Below, one piece after another: positions 39,164 to 48,010 of a DNA stretch of 64,000 bases. A program made the position numbers and the translations under genes. Each line of letters starts with the position of its first letter. The first letter of the stretch is position 1. The DNA is from an uncultured Luteitalea sp. (GTDB taxonomy: Bacteria > Acidobacteriota > Vicinamibacteria > Vicinamibacterales > Vicinamibacteraceae), in assembly GCA_934541105.1 (NCBI GenBank), contig CAKTDA010000004.1, forward strand, positions 124,001-188,000. Reading direction: 5' to 3'. Under the pieces are notes generated by a model, which worked only from the letters and a program-made list of their open reading frames with translations, did not search any database and had not been told where the DNA came from.

Positions 39164-41434
39164 TCAGGGCGCGGCGGATGCCCTGGGCTCGCGCACCCAC
39201 AACTCCAGGCTGGGGTTGATCTTGTCGAGGTTCGTCAGGCCGAGCCGGCTGTACCGCGCCAGGTACGCGGGGCGCGCCTGGAACGCCCACCACGGCACCG
39301 GCGACTGCCACGTGGACACGCGGGTGTAGCCCAGCGAGCCGTCGTCGATGGCCTGCCTGAGTGCAAGGCCGTCGGCGTCGGCGGGTCCGAAGCGGTCGAT
39401 CCAGGTCCGATCGAAGAGCAGGACCTCGGGCGCCCACTCGCGCACGTCGGCCGTCGTGGCCGGCAGATCGAGCACGGGCGTCATGTCGGCACGCGGCAGG
39501 TAGGTGCGCGGTGAGATCAGCCCGACGCGTTCCCGACGCGCGGCGGCACGCTCCTCGAGCACCGCTTCGACCGTGTAGCGCGAGTCGCGCGCCATCATCG
39601 CGTTGGCGCTCCACGCATGGCCCGCCGTGTAGCAGGCGCCGAGGGCGCCGAGCACGACGATGGCCGGGCGCCATCGTCGCTGGTGCCAGAGCCAGACGCA
39701 GAAGGGGCCGGCCGCACACGCAAGCAGCAGCGCGACCCCGAGGAGGAAGCGATCGTAGGTGTAGCGGATGACCGGCAGGAAGAGCCCGACGTACGACACG
39801 ACCGGCACGCCAATCGCGACGCCAAGCGCCGGCATCCGACGGGCGACCCACGCGAGCGCCGCGGCAACGACCGCCGCCAGCGGGATGCCGTACATGAACG
39901 TCAGGAGGTCGAGTTCGAGGAGCAGCAGGCGCAGTTGTCCTGCGACCGTCCCCGGCACCATCGGCGCATACGTCCCGCGCCGCGCGAGCTGCATGTGGCG
40001 CTCGATGCTCGTCCAGTCAAGCGGCCAGATGTAGATGACGGCAAGCGTGGCCGCGGCCGCAAGCGCTGCACGAAGCCACACCGGGTCGAGAAGCGCCTCG
40101 CGCCACGGTGCCGGTGAGCCGCTGCGACGCCGATCGCGCTGCCGGCTCACGACGAGCCACACGGGCATCAGCAGCAGGAAGCCGGCGGCCTGATCCTTGG
40201 TGCCAATCGCGCAGGCGCCAGTGATTGCTCCGATCAGGACGAGCCGCGGCGACCACGCGCGCGCGACGGCCGCCACGCAGGTGCACGCGCAGAACACCCA
40301 GTAGAGATACGGGATGTCCACGTTCGCGGTCTTGCCGTAGTAGACGAACGTGCTGCAACTTGCCGCTGCCACGACGGCGGCAATCGCCTGTGCGTCCGTG
40401 CCGTGCAGCCTGACGATCACGTAGAGCCACGCGAGCGTGCCGGCGGCCATGAGCACCGTCACGCCCCGCATCGCGGCGTGCAGCACGTAGCTGCCGGGAT
40501 AGAGGGCCGTGGCCCACCCGTCCGGCACGGCTGCCCACTCGACGATCACCGCCAGCGGTGCGAGGACATGAAACTGGAGCGGCGGATAGATCGACGACCA
40601 GGGCGCGACGAAGCCAGCCGAGATCGCGTCGGCGAGGCGCGAGGGCGTGAGCTCGTCCGGCGCCCAGCCATCGACATCGGCCGGAAGCCCCCAGAGCAGC
40701 TGCATGGCAACAGGTACGCAGGCGATGACGAGTGTGAGGCCGAGGCTCCAGCCCGCGCGCGGCAGCTGTGCCCCACGCTCGACCGCGCGGAAGAGCGCAA
40801 TGCCGGCGGCGACGAGCAGTGCACACCACGCGGCGCACCCGGTGGTGACGGCCATCCATGGCAGCCAGCCGCGCGCGGTGCGCGTCAGCCGGTCCACACG
40901 CGTCAGCGGGCGCCCCGAGAACTGACGGCGTGTGGCGTCGAGCCGCTGCGACAGTCCGCCCGGCTGACGCAGCCACGTCTCGAGATGGGAGTCGCCGCCC
41001 CATTGCTCGTACTCGATCCGGATCGGGTGCGGGCCGCGCTCGAGGTCGGCGATGCCGGTGCGCCAGAGGCGCGGATGCCGGCCGCCGTTGTCCACGACGA
41101 GCGCGTGATCGATCCACACCATCGACCCATCGTCGGACGCGATGTTGACGACATGGCGGCCGTCGCGCGCGGCGAGGAATGTGCCGGTCCAGGTGATGCG
41201 GAACGGTTCGTCGCGAAGTCCCTCGCTGAGCATGCGCAGGTCGCGCAGCAGCGGGAGCGTTGCCTGGTGCAGGGCAGCGAGCTCCCAGCGATCGCCGCGC
41301 CTGACCTCGACCCTCGTGGCGAGACCGGCATCGGCAGGTACGGGACCCCAGACGTGCGCGAGGGCCGCCAGGGCGACCGCAAGCGCACCGAGCAGCATGG
41401 CTGTCCGGAGAGAACGCCTCGGCCACGACGACAC
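39164..41434 (-). CDS. Polytopic glycosyltransferase with periplasmic PA14 domain
   Basis: About 756 residues. After a first membrane helix (MLLGALAVALAALAHVWG) comes a PA14-type carbohydrate-binding domain: ITWTGTFLAARDGRHVVNI, ASDDGSMVWIDHALVVDNGG and RIEYEQWGGDS. The rest has about ten membrane helices resembling GT39/GT83 (PMT/ArnT) lipid-linked sugar transferases, with an acidic loop DVDGWAPDEL early in this part and KTANVDIPYLYW later. The start could be GTG 41434 (used), GTG 41461 or ATG 41398; none has a clear ribosome site. It is 49 nt upstream of SGNH paralogue 1, suggesting cotranscription. Confidence 0.82.
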   Translation of the reverse strand: MSSWPRRSLRTAMLLGALAVALAALAHVWGPVPADAGLATRVEVRRGDRWELAALHQATLPLLRDLRMLSEGLRDEPFRITWTGTFLAARDGRHVVNIASDDGSMVWIDHALVVDNGGRHPRLWRTGIADLERGPHPIRIEYEQWGGDSHLETWLRQPGGLSQRLDATRRQFSGRPLTRVDRLTRTARGWLPWMAVTTGCAAWCALLVAAGIALFRAVERGAQLPRAGWSLGLTLVIACVPVAMQLLWGLPADVDGWAPDELTPSRLADAISAGFVAPWSSIYPPLQFHVLAPLAVIVEWAAVPDGWATALYPGSYVLHAAMRGVTVLMAAGTLAWLYVIVRLHGTDAQAIAAVVAAASCSTFVYYGKTANVDIPYLYWVFCACTCVAAVARAWSPRLVLIGAITGACAIGTKDQAAGFLLLMPVWLVVSRQRDRRRSGSPAPWREALLDPVWLRAALAAAATLAVIYIWPLDWTSIERHMQLARRGTYAPMVPGTVAGQLRLLLLELDLLTFMYGIPLAAVVAAALAWVARRMPALGVAIGVPVVSYVGLFLPVIRYTYDRFLLGVALLLACAAGPFCVWLWHQRRWRPAIVVLGALGACYTAGHAWSANAMMARDSRYTVEAVLEERAAARRERVGLISPRTYLPRADMTPVLDLPATTADVREWAPEVLLFDRTWIDRFGPADADGLALRQAIDDGSLGYTRVSTWQSPVPWWAFQARPAYLARYSRLGLTNLDKINPSLELWVREPRASAAP

Positions 41435-41499
41435 GGGCGTGCAGCTTAGCAGACCGGGCACGGTGGTCCAGCCAGCACGGGAGGTCCGCCCGTCAGAAC

Positions 41500-42753
41500 A
41501 TGATGGCGATGCGTGCGTCGGTCGTGCTGCTCGTGGGGATGCTGGCCGCGGTCCCGCTTCGCGTCGGGCCTGATGCCGTGTGGTTCGCGACGCCCGCGGG
41601 CCCGGCCGACTACCGCGAGATCAGCGCGTTCAGCCTCTACAGCCGCTGGCTGCAGGGCCAGCAGGGCCATGTGCGCAGCTGGGCGCAACGGGCGGCCGCG
41701 CATGGCGCGACGTCGGTGCGCGTGCTGTTGACGCTCGGCGGACCCTACTGGGAGGCGCAGCCCCGCGCGTGGTTCGGGCACACGCTCGCGAGCGGTCCGC
41801 AGGTGCCCGGCTTCCACGACCAGCTCGTGCCGTTCGTGCGCGCCATGGCGGCCGATGGCCTGCGCGTGAGGCTCGTGCTGCTCGGCGATCTCCACATGTT
41901 CGTGCCGGAGGCGCGATGGCCGGATCTCGAAGCACGGACCGACGCACTCGACGATGCGTCGCGCGATCGCGTGCGCGCCTACGTGCGCCGGGTCGTGACC
42001 TCGCTTGCCGGCGAGCCCGGCGTGGTGTGGGAGATCGCAAACGAGTACGCGAACATCGGCCTCGTGGACAGCGAGGCGTTCGTCGTGGAACTCGGCGCGC
42101 TCGTGAAATCGATCGATGCCGACGCGCTCATGAACTACTCGGCGCCTCGCGACGGGCAGGCAGCGCCGCTCCAGTGGATGAAGCCGCCAGCAGACTTCCT
42201 GTCTGTCCACGTGAGTCGCGATCGTGCAGACGACGGCTACCGCTGGCTGCGGCACGCGGCAGACACCGCCGCTGCGGCGTCGGCGCATGCGGTCTCGATG
42301 CCGCTGCTGTCGGGCGAGCCGCTGAACTTCGGCGACGCGCGCCGCGACGGGCGGCAGGGCGACGTGGAGCCGTCTCCGGCCATCGCGTTTGCGTACGGCG
42401 CCGTGTCGCGCGTGCTGCGATTCCTGACGACGTTCCATCACGACGACGGGTTGTGGACGGCGGGGTGGGGCGAGGCGACGGAGCGGACGATCGCCGCGTG
42501 GGACCAGGGCCTCGATGCCGTGCCGATGCTCGATACGGCGCCGACGCCCGTCGATGCGCCCGCGTCGCCGTGGCGACCGGGGGCAGCAGCCGGCCCGGTG
42601 CTCCTCGTCGTCAACGGCGCGTGGTCGGTGGCTGCCGGTGCGCCACAGGGATGGGACCACGCGGCCGCATTGAAGCCTGGCCGGCACGTGCGCGTCGTCG
42701 CGCGCATGGGCGATGGCGCGCGCGAGACCCTCGTGTTCGAGGAGCCGCGCTGA
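41500..42753 (+). CDS. Exported GH-A-clan glycosidase-like protein
   Basis: 417 residues with an N-terminal signal (VVLLVGMLAAVPL). The TIM-barrel pattern of GH5-like enzymes is visible: SWAQRAAAHGATSVRVLLTL and then GVVWEIANEYANIG with the Asn-Glu acid/base pair. A candidate nucleophile Glu lies in MPLLSGEPLNFGD. A short C-terminal beta region follows (VLLVVNGAWSV). The substrate is unknown. ATG 41500 has GGGAGG about 15 nt upstream. It is divergent from the PA14 glycosyltransferase with under 70 bp between starts. Confidence 0.75.
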   Translation: MMAMRASVVLLVGMLAAVPLRVGPDAVWFATPAGPADYREISAFSLYSRWLQGQQGHVRSWAQRAAAHGATSVRVLLTLGGPYWEAQPRAWFGHTLASGPQVPGFHDQLVPFVRAMAADGLRVRLVLLGDLHMFVPEARWPDLEARTDALDDASRDRVRAYVRRVVTSLAGEPGVVWEIANEYANIGLVDSEAFVVELGALVKSIDADALMNYSAPRDGQAAPLQWMKPPADFLSVHVSRDRADDGYRWLRHAADTAAAASAHAVSMPLLSGEPLNFGDARRDGRQGDVEPSPAIAFAYGAVSRVLRFLTTFHHDDGLWTAGWGEATERTIAAWDQGLDAVPMLDTAPTPVDAPASPWRPGAAAGPVLLVVNGAWSVAAGAPQGWDHAAALKPGRHVRVVARMGDGARETLVFEEPR

Positions 42754-42760
42754 CGCCTGC

Positions 42761-45151
42761 CTATGGCATGAAGATCGCCTTCAGCTTCTCGTACATCTGC
42801 CGGCCCATGTCGTCGTACCCCTCCTGGGTCGGGTGGATGTCGTCGGTTCCGAGCTCGATGTTGCGGAAGTTGTGGCGGTGGAAGCCTTCGGCAGTGGCCA
42901 TCGACTGGATCGAGCCGGAAAGCGGGTTCATCGGGCCGTCGAGGATTCCGAGTATCGGCGTGGCGCCGGACGCGCGTGCCGTCTGCGCCATGAAGCGCAG
43001 CGCATCCACGGCGCTGCCGACGTTGCCTCCTGCGTTCAGATCATTGAAGCCTTCCATGATGATGACGGCATCGAACGTCCTGCCGGCCACGAGGTCTGCG
43101 ATGCGGCTTGCACCGCTCGTGATGTTGCCGGAACAGCCGCGCAGGGCGGCGCACTCGCCGGAGTACCCCTCATTCCTCACGTCGGCGGTGCTGCGGAACC
43201 GGCCGTCGCCGCGCAACCACATCTCGAGCGAGTCGGGGTACGGCGGTGCCGCGTCGGAATAGAACTGCGTCGGCGTGGTTGCGGGCGGCACGGGCGGCAC
43301 GCGTTCGACGAGCATGCCCTCGGTGAAGCTGTCGCCGATGGCCAGCACCCGGAACACGCGGTTGATGGTGCCGAGCGAGAGTGTCGTGCCGGCCGTCGTG
43401 AGCCGGACGGTGCTCGGCGCCACCGGGCCGAACCCCGTCGCCGCGGTGCGCGACGGTGCCGTGGCGACGATCTGCGTTGGCGAGGTCGAGACAATGGCTG
43501 CGGGGATGCCGTCGATTGTGACTTCCGGCACGCCCGAGAACCCGGTCCCCGTGATGGTGATTGCCTCGCCGCCAGTCAGCCGCATGGTGTTCGGCGTGAA
43601 GCCGCCTGCCTGGACCGGGGTCGGCGTCGTGGCCGGCACGGCAAACGCAGCGGACCACGGCGTGCCCATGTTGACGTGCCCGCTGCTGTAGTCGCCGTAG
43701 ACGTACATCGCGCGTTCGGCGATGAACGATCCGCCGCCGGTGCTCTCGATGAACGTCGCGAAGCGTCGGTTCGCGAGCGGCGCGAACGGGAACGTGCCGC
43801 CGACCTGGATCGCCGGGTTCGGCCAGATGTTCGTGCGCCCCTTTGCCGGGATCGTGGTGGTCGTGGAGAAGCCGCCGCCGTCCTCGGTGACGAAGGTGGC
43901 CCTGACGGTGACCGGCGAGGCCGACGGGTTCGAGAGCAGGAAGAACGTGTCGTACGGCCTGGCCGCGGCATCGATGCCCTGGCGGCCCTCCGCGAACGCC
44001 CAGCGTGACGCGAGCGCCGTGGAGCCGGCCGTGGCGTGCCCCTCGCGCCAGGGAAGCGCCGGCGTCGCGGGATCCTGCACCGACGGCGTGCCCCAGTACA
44101 TCGCGCGCTCGGCGACCACGGGCGCGGTTGCCGAGACGGTCATCCCGAACGCGCTCGCCTCGAGCCGCGGGTCGAACGTGCGGCCCTCCTGATCCACCCA
44201 CACGGTGAAGCGCTGGTTCGGCGGCAGGACGTAGTCGCGCGACACGGCGGCGCCGCTGTCCAACTGGTACGTGACGGTTGCCGTGACCGCGACGTCGTTC
44301 GTGTTGGCGAGCAACAGGAACGTCTCGAACGCGATCTGCGCGTTGCCGCCGGTGAACCCTTCCGCGAAGTACCAGGTCGTGCTCGCCTGCGGTACGCCGA
44401 GCGCATCGTGGCCGCTGCGCTGGAAGCCGCTGCCGGACGGGGAGGGATCGAAGTACATCGCGCGCTCGGCGACGATGGGCTTGCCGGCGTCGAGGCTCTC
44501 GACGACGGTGGAGAACTCCGCGGCACCGAGCGCCGCCGGGGAATCGATCTGCGGCCAGAACGTGCGACGGCTCCGCGCCGCCACGCTCTCCGTGAACTCG
44601 ACGACCTCGCCCGTGTTCTTCAGGTACTGCACGCGCACCGTCGTGGCCGATGCGTTGGGATTGGCGACGAGGATGAACGTGTTGAAGATGCCGCTCGCGC
44701 CCTCGGCGAGAATCCAGCGCTGCGCCAGCTCGGTGACGCCGCTCGCGTTGTGCGCGCCCGCGCGCGTGCCGTCGGGGAAGTACATCGAACGCTCGACGAC
44801 GATGTCGGCGGGTGTGGTGGTGCCGGCGACGACGGCCGAGACCTCGGCCGACGCGGCGCCGTTCAGGTGGGGAAATGCCTGCCCCATGCGCACCGTGAGG
44901 CGCGCGGTGGGGGCAAGCGCAAAGGTCTCCACGAGCTTCGTGGGATCGAACTGCGCGCTCGGATCCGGCAGCAGCCTGACGGTGACCGTCAGGTTCGACG
45001 CACCGGGATTCGCGACGAGGATCTCCTGCTCGAGGACGGCGTTGCTCGCGCCCTCGGCGAGGAACCACCGGGACGCGTCCTGCGCCGTGGCGAGTGTGGT
45101 GACGGTCACCAGCAGTGCCAGCGACGACAGGACGGCCCGAATGACGAACAC
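42761..45151 (-). CDS. Secreted AEG-repeat / IPT / SGNH hydrolase, paralogue 2
   Basis: 796 residues with a Sec signal (ALLVTVTTLATAQ). Architecture as in paralogue 1: four repeats opening RWFLAEGASN, RWILAEGASG, TWYFAEGFTG, RWAFAEGRQG; an IPT/TIG domain (GGFTPNTMRLTGGEAITIT); and an SGNH domain with LAIGDSFTEG (Ser608), MEGFNDL and TDDIHPTQ (His773), apparently active. GTG 45151 is preceded by AAGGA with about 10-nt spacing; the frame is open upstream over paralogue 3 antisense. It is 38 nt downstream of paralogue 3, so probably cotranscribed. Confidence 0.87.
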   Translation of the reverse strand: MFVIRAVLSSLALLVTVTTLATAQDASRWFLAEGASNAVLEQEILVANPGASNLTVTVRLLPDPSAQFDPTKLVETFALAPTARLTVRMGQAFPHLNGAASAEVSAVVAGTTTPADIVVERSMYFPDGTRAGAHNASGVTELAQRWILAEGASGIFNTFILVANPNASATTVRVQYLKNTGEVVEFTESVAARSRRTFWPQIDSPAALGAAEFSTVVESLDAGKPIVAERAMYFDPSPSGSGFQRSGHDALGVPQASTTWYFAEGFTGGNAQIAFETFLLLANTNDVAVTATVTYQLDSGAAVSRDYVLPPNQRFTVWVDQEGRTFDPRLEASAFGMTVSATAPVVAERAMYWGTPSVQDPATPALPWREGHATAGSTALASRWAFAEGRQGIDAAARPYDTFFLLSNPSASPVTVRATFVTEDGGGFSTTTTIPAKGRTNIWPNPAIQVGGTFPFAPLANRRFATFIESTGGGSFIAERAMYVYGDYSSGHVNMGTPWSAAFAVPATTPTPVQAGGFTPNTMRLTGGEAITITGTGFSGVPEVTIDGIPAAIVSTSPTQIVATAPSRTAATGFGPVAPSTVRLTTAGTTLSLGTINRVFRVLAIGDSFTEGMLVERVPPVPPATTPTQFYSDAAPPYPDSLEMWLRGDGRFRSTADVRNEGYSGECAALRGCSGNITSGASRIADLVAGRTFDAVIIMEGFNDLNAGGNVGSAVDALRFMAQTARASGATPILGILDGPMNPLSGSIQSMATAEGFHRHNFRNIELGTDDIHPTQEGYDDMGRQMYEKLKAIFMP

Positions 45152-45189
45152 GATCGACTGTTCCTTACCCGAAAGCACTGCGTGATCGA

Positions 45190-47730
45190 TCAAGGGTTGC
45201 GCGGGCAGCCCTTGGCCGGCTTGTCGGCGCGCGCGTCGCACGGCTGGAGCGGGAACTCGCGCGCGACCTTCGTGAACACGTCCTGCGCGATCTTGTCGTA
45301 GCCGGCCTGCGTCGGCCGGCCGCCGTTCGTCTGAATCGCGCTCAGCGGCTGCCGGTAGATCTCGACGCCGAGCGACTGGTCCTCGGTGACCTGCCACAGC
45401 GCGTTGCCGAGGTCGCTCACCTGGCCGGGCGAGAGCGAACCGATGTCCGTGTTCTCGAAGCGCGTGACGAGCGGCACGATCCGCCTGTCGCGGGCGTTGA
45501 CCATCATCGTCCGGTAGACGTTGCCGACGCTCTGGGACGTGACGCCCGCCTCGATGTCGTTGACGCCCTCGACGAAGATCGCGACGTCGTACCCGGTCGC
45601 GGCGTTCGGCGTCTGCGCGATGGCGTCCACGAACCGCGCCACTCCGGCCGTGGCGATGCACCCACCGCCCGTGGCCGAGACGCACTCACCGAGCACGCCG
45701 GCATTCGTCACCGTCACGTAGGCGCCGAACTGGAGCACCTGGGCGCCCGTCGGTGCACCGGTCGACGGGTCGAGCACGGGCTTCTGGTACGTGCTGAGCA
45801 GCGACTGAAGCCGCGCCGGGAACGGGATTGCTGCGATTCCCGGGGAGTCGTTGATGGCGCCGAGCACGTACTCGTCGCCGAACGCGAGCACGTTCAGGCG
45901 GAACGTGTAGCCGTTCGCGAGCGTGACGGCGCTGGTGTCGGGGTTCACGACGCGAACGGTCACCGGGCCGGCCGTCTGGTAGCCGTTGTAGAAGTCGCGG
46001 GCCGGCGTCACCGCCGTGATCGTCGTGCCGTCGCTCGACACGACGACGTTCGTCGCGCGATCGACGTCGGCGAGCTTCGTGTTGGCGTTGCGATCCGCCG
46101 TCCACTGCGCGTTGTCGAAGTAGACTACCGCGCCCTGCTGGAAGCCCGCGCCCGTGATGGTGATCGGCTGGCCGCCGCCAAGCCGCCCGCTGTCGGGCGA
46201 GACGCTCGTGATGCCGAACGGCGGCGCGAGCGGCGGGGTGGCAATCGTGCCCGTCCAGCGCGCGCCGCGGTTGGCGTGGCCGGCGAGGAAGCCGGCGCCC
46301 GAATACACCGCACGCTCGGCGACGAACCCGCTGTTGGCGCTCGCCGGGCAGCCCGCATCGGCGCTGTCGACCGACTCGAGGAACGTCGAGAACCGCTGGC
46401 CGCCGAGTTCCGGATAGAGCGTCGTCCAGATGTTGGTGCGCGAGTTGGGGCCCACGCACACGTCGCGGACGATGCCCTTGCCGTCCTCGCGCACGAACGT
46501 CGCCCGCACCATGATCGGGATGCTCTGGGGGTTGGCGAGCAGGAAGAACGTGTCGAAGCGCGTGCCCGCCGACCCGAACACGCCCTGCTGGCCCTCGGCA
46601 AACGCCCACTTCGGTTCCCCGGCGATGATGCCCGCCGTGGCGTGCCCTTCCACCCAGGGGAAGGTCGGCGTCATGGGATCGGCGGCCGACGGCGTGCCCC
46701 AGTACATCGCCCGCTCGGCGACGATCGGCAGCGTGGACGTCACGCGGATGCCGAACGCGGATGCCGTGAGCCGGCTGTCGAAGGTGCGACCTTCCTGGTC
46801 CACCCAGACGGTGAAGCGCTGGCGCGGATCGAGCGGGTAGGTGCGGCTCACGACCTCGCCCGTGTCGAGCAGGTAGTCGACGGTGGCCGTTGCCGGATCG
46901 TCGTTCGTGTTGGCGAGCAGCAGGAACGTCTCGAACACCGTCTGCGCGTTGCCGCCCGTGAAGCCCTCGGCAAAGAGCCATGTCGTGCTCGCACTCGGCA
47001 CGCCGAGCGCGTCGTGGCCGCTGCGATAGTTGTCGAAGTACATCGCCCGCTCGGCAATCACGGTGTTGCCCGGCGTCAGCGACTCGACGACCGTCGAGAA
47101 CTCCGCCGTCTGGAGCGCGGTGTGCTCGTTCATGGGCGCGAACGTCAGCCGCGAGTTGGGCGGTGCCTCCTGCTCGGTCGAGAACGACTGGCCCGTGGCC
47201 GTGAGGTACGTCGCGCGCACTCGCGTCGGCGTCGGGTGGGGATTGGCCACGAGCACGAAGGTGGCAAAGGCGCCCGTGGCGCCCTCGGCGAGCGTCCAGC
47301 GCTCCGAGAGCCCGGACTCGGTGACGCCGCTCGCGTTGTGCGAACCGGCCTGCGCCGCGCCCGTGAAGAACATCGTGCGTTCGACGACGACGTCTGCCGG
47401 CGTCGAGGTGCCGGAGAGGACCGCGGTGACGCGTGCCGACGCGCTGCCATTCAGGTTGAAGTCGGCGCCAAGACGCACCGTCAGTCGCGAGCTGGCCGCC
47501 AGCGGAAAGGTCTTGCTCGTCGTCGGCACGATCGCGTCGTCCTGCGGCAGCAGCGTGACCGTCACGTCGAGTGCCTGCGCACTGGGGTTGCCGACCTGTA
47601 TCTCCTCGGTGAACGTCGCGTTGTTGGCACCTTCGGCAAGGAACCATGTGGACGCGCCCTGCGCGTGCGCCACCGGGGCGCCGGCAAGGAGGATGAGCGC
47701 TGCCACTGCTGTTCCGCGGATCCAGGACAT
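45190..47730 (-). CDS. Secreted AEG-repeat / IPT protein with inactivated SGNH domain, paralogue 3
   Basis: 846 residues with a Sec signal (ALILLAGAPVAHAQ). Four AEG-type repeats (TWFLAEGANN, RWTLAEGATG, TWLFAEGFTG, KWAFAEGQQG) and an IPT/TIG domain (ITSVSPDSGRLGGGQPITI). The SGNH fold is clear (VEGVNDIEAG retains the Asn block), but the nucleophile block reads LAFGDEYVLG with Glu620 in place of Ser, and the catalytic Asp-x-x-His block reads TNGGRPTQ with Arg805 in place of His. Hydrolase activity is therefore unlikely; binding or a structural role is possible. GGAGG lies 7 nt before ATG 47730. Confidence 0.85.
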   Translation of the reverse strand: MSWIRGTAVAALILLAGAPVAHAQGASTWFLAEGANNATFTEEIQVGNPSAQALDVTVTLLPQDDAIVPTTSKTFPLAASSRLTVRLGADFNLNGSASARVTAVLSGTSTPADVVVERTMFFTGAAQAGSHNASGVTESGLSERWTLAEGATGAFATFVLVANPHPTPTRVRATYLTATGQSFSTEQEAPPNSRLTFAPMNEHTALQTAEFSTVVESLTPGNTVIAERAMYFDNYRSGHDALGVPSASTTWLFAEGFTGGNAQTVFETFLLLANTNDDPATATVDYLLDTGEVVSRTYPLDPRQRFTVWVDQEGRTFDSRLTASAFGIRVTSTLPIVAERAMYWGTPSAADPMTPTFPWVEGHATAGIIAGEPKWAFAEGQQGVFGSAGTRFDTFFLLANPQSIPIMVRATFVREDGKGIVRDVCVGPNSRTNIWTTLYPELGGQRFSTFLESVDSADAGCPASANSGFVAERAVYSGAGFLAGHANRGARWTGTIATPPLAPPFGITSVSPDSGRLGGGQPITITGAGFQQGAVVYFDNAQWTADRNANTKLADVDRATNVVVSSDGTTITAVTPARDFYNGYQTAGPVTVRVVNPDTSAVTLANGYTFRLNVLAFGDEYVLGAINDSPGIAAIPFPARLQSLLSTYQKPVLDPSTGAPTGAQVLQFGAYVTVTNAGVLGECVSATGGGCIATAGVARFVDAIAQTPNAATGYDVAIFVEGVNDIEAGVTSQSVGNVYRTMMVNARDRRIVPLVTRFENTDIGSLSPGQVSDLGNALWQVTEDQSLGVEIYRQPLSAIQTNGGRPTQAGYDKIAQDVFTKVAREFPLQPCDARADKPAKGCPRNP

Positions 47731-47784
47731 CGAACACCTCCGGCGCCGCAGGTCGCCCGGGGTTGAGCGCGGCGGCGAGCGGCG

Positions 47785-47790
47785 ATTATA
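47785..47790 (-). promoter_or_regulatory. Candidate -10 box for the AEG-repeat genes
   Basis: A perfect TATAAT on the reverse strand, about 55 nt before the paralogue 3 start, in the 280-bp divergent spacer. No good -35 is seen, so this is tentative. The rest of the spacer (47731-48010) holds no gene or REP copy. Confidence 0.35.
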
Positions 47791-48010
47791 GGAGATGGCT
47801 GTAAATTCCGGCTCGGCCGCGCCGGCTCGGCCGAGGCCCTTGACGCTCAGCCAATCGGAACACCAATCGCTTACAGAATCGTGACGGCGATGGCAGGATC
47901 CGTCATCCGCCGTTGACCCTCGCGCGCGTGCGAGTGAGGCGCGTCCCGGCGTTCAGGCCGGCCGGTACGGTGCGTGCCTGCGGCAAGGGGCTTGCACGGT
48001 CGAGCCTGGA

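Noticed and set aside
46276..47766. Forward frames opposite the AEG-repeat genes
   Set aside because: They mirror the repeat proteins and have no recognisable domains.
47838..47880. TTGACG...TTACAG as a promoter for the metalloprotease gene
   Set aside because: Spacing is about 25 nt, too long for a sigma-70 promoter.
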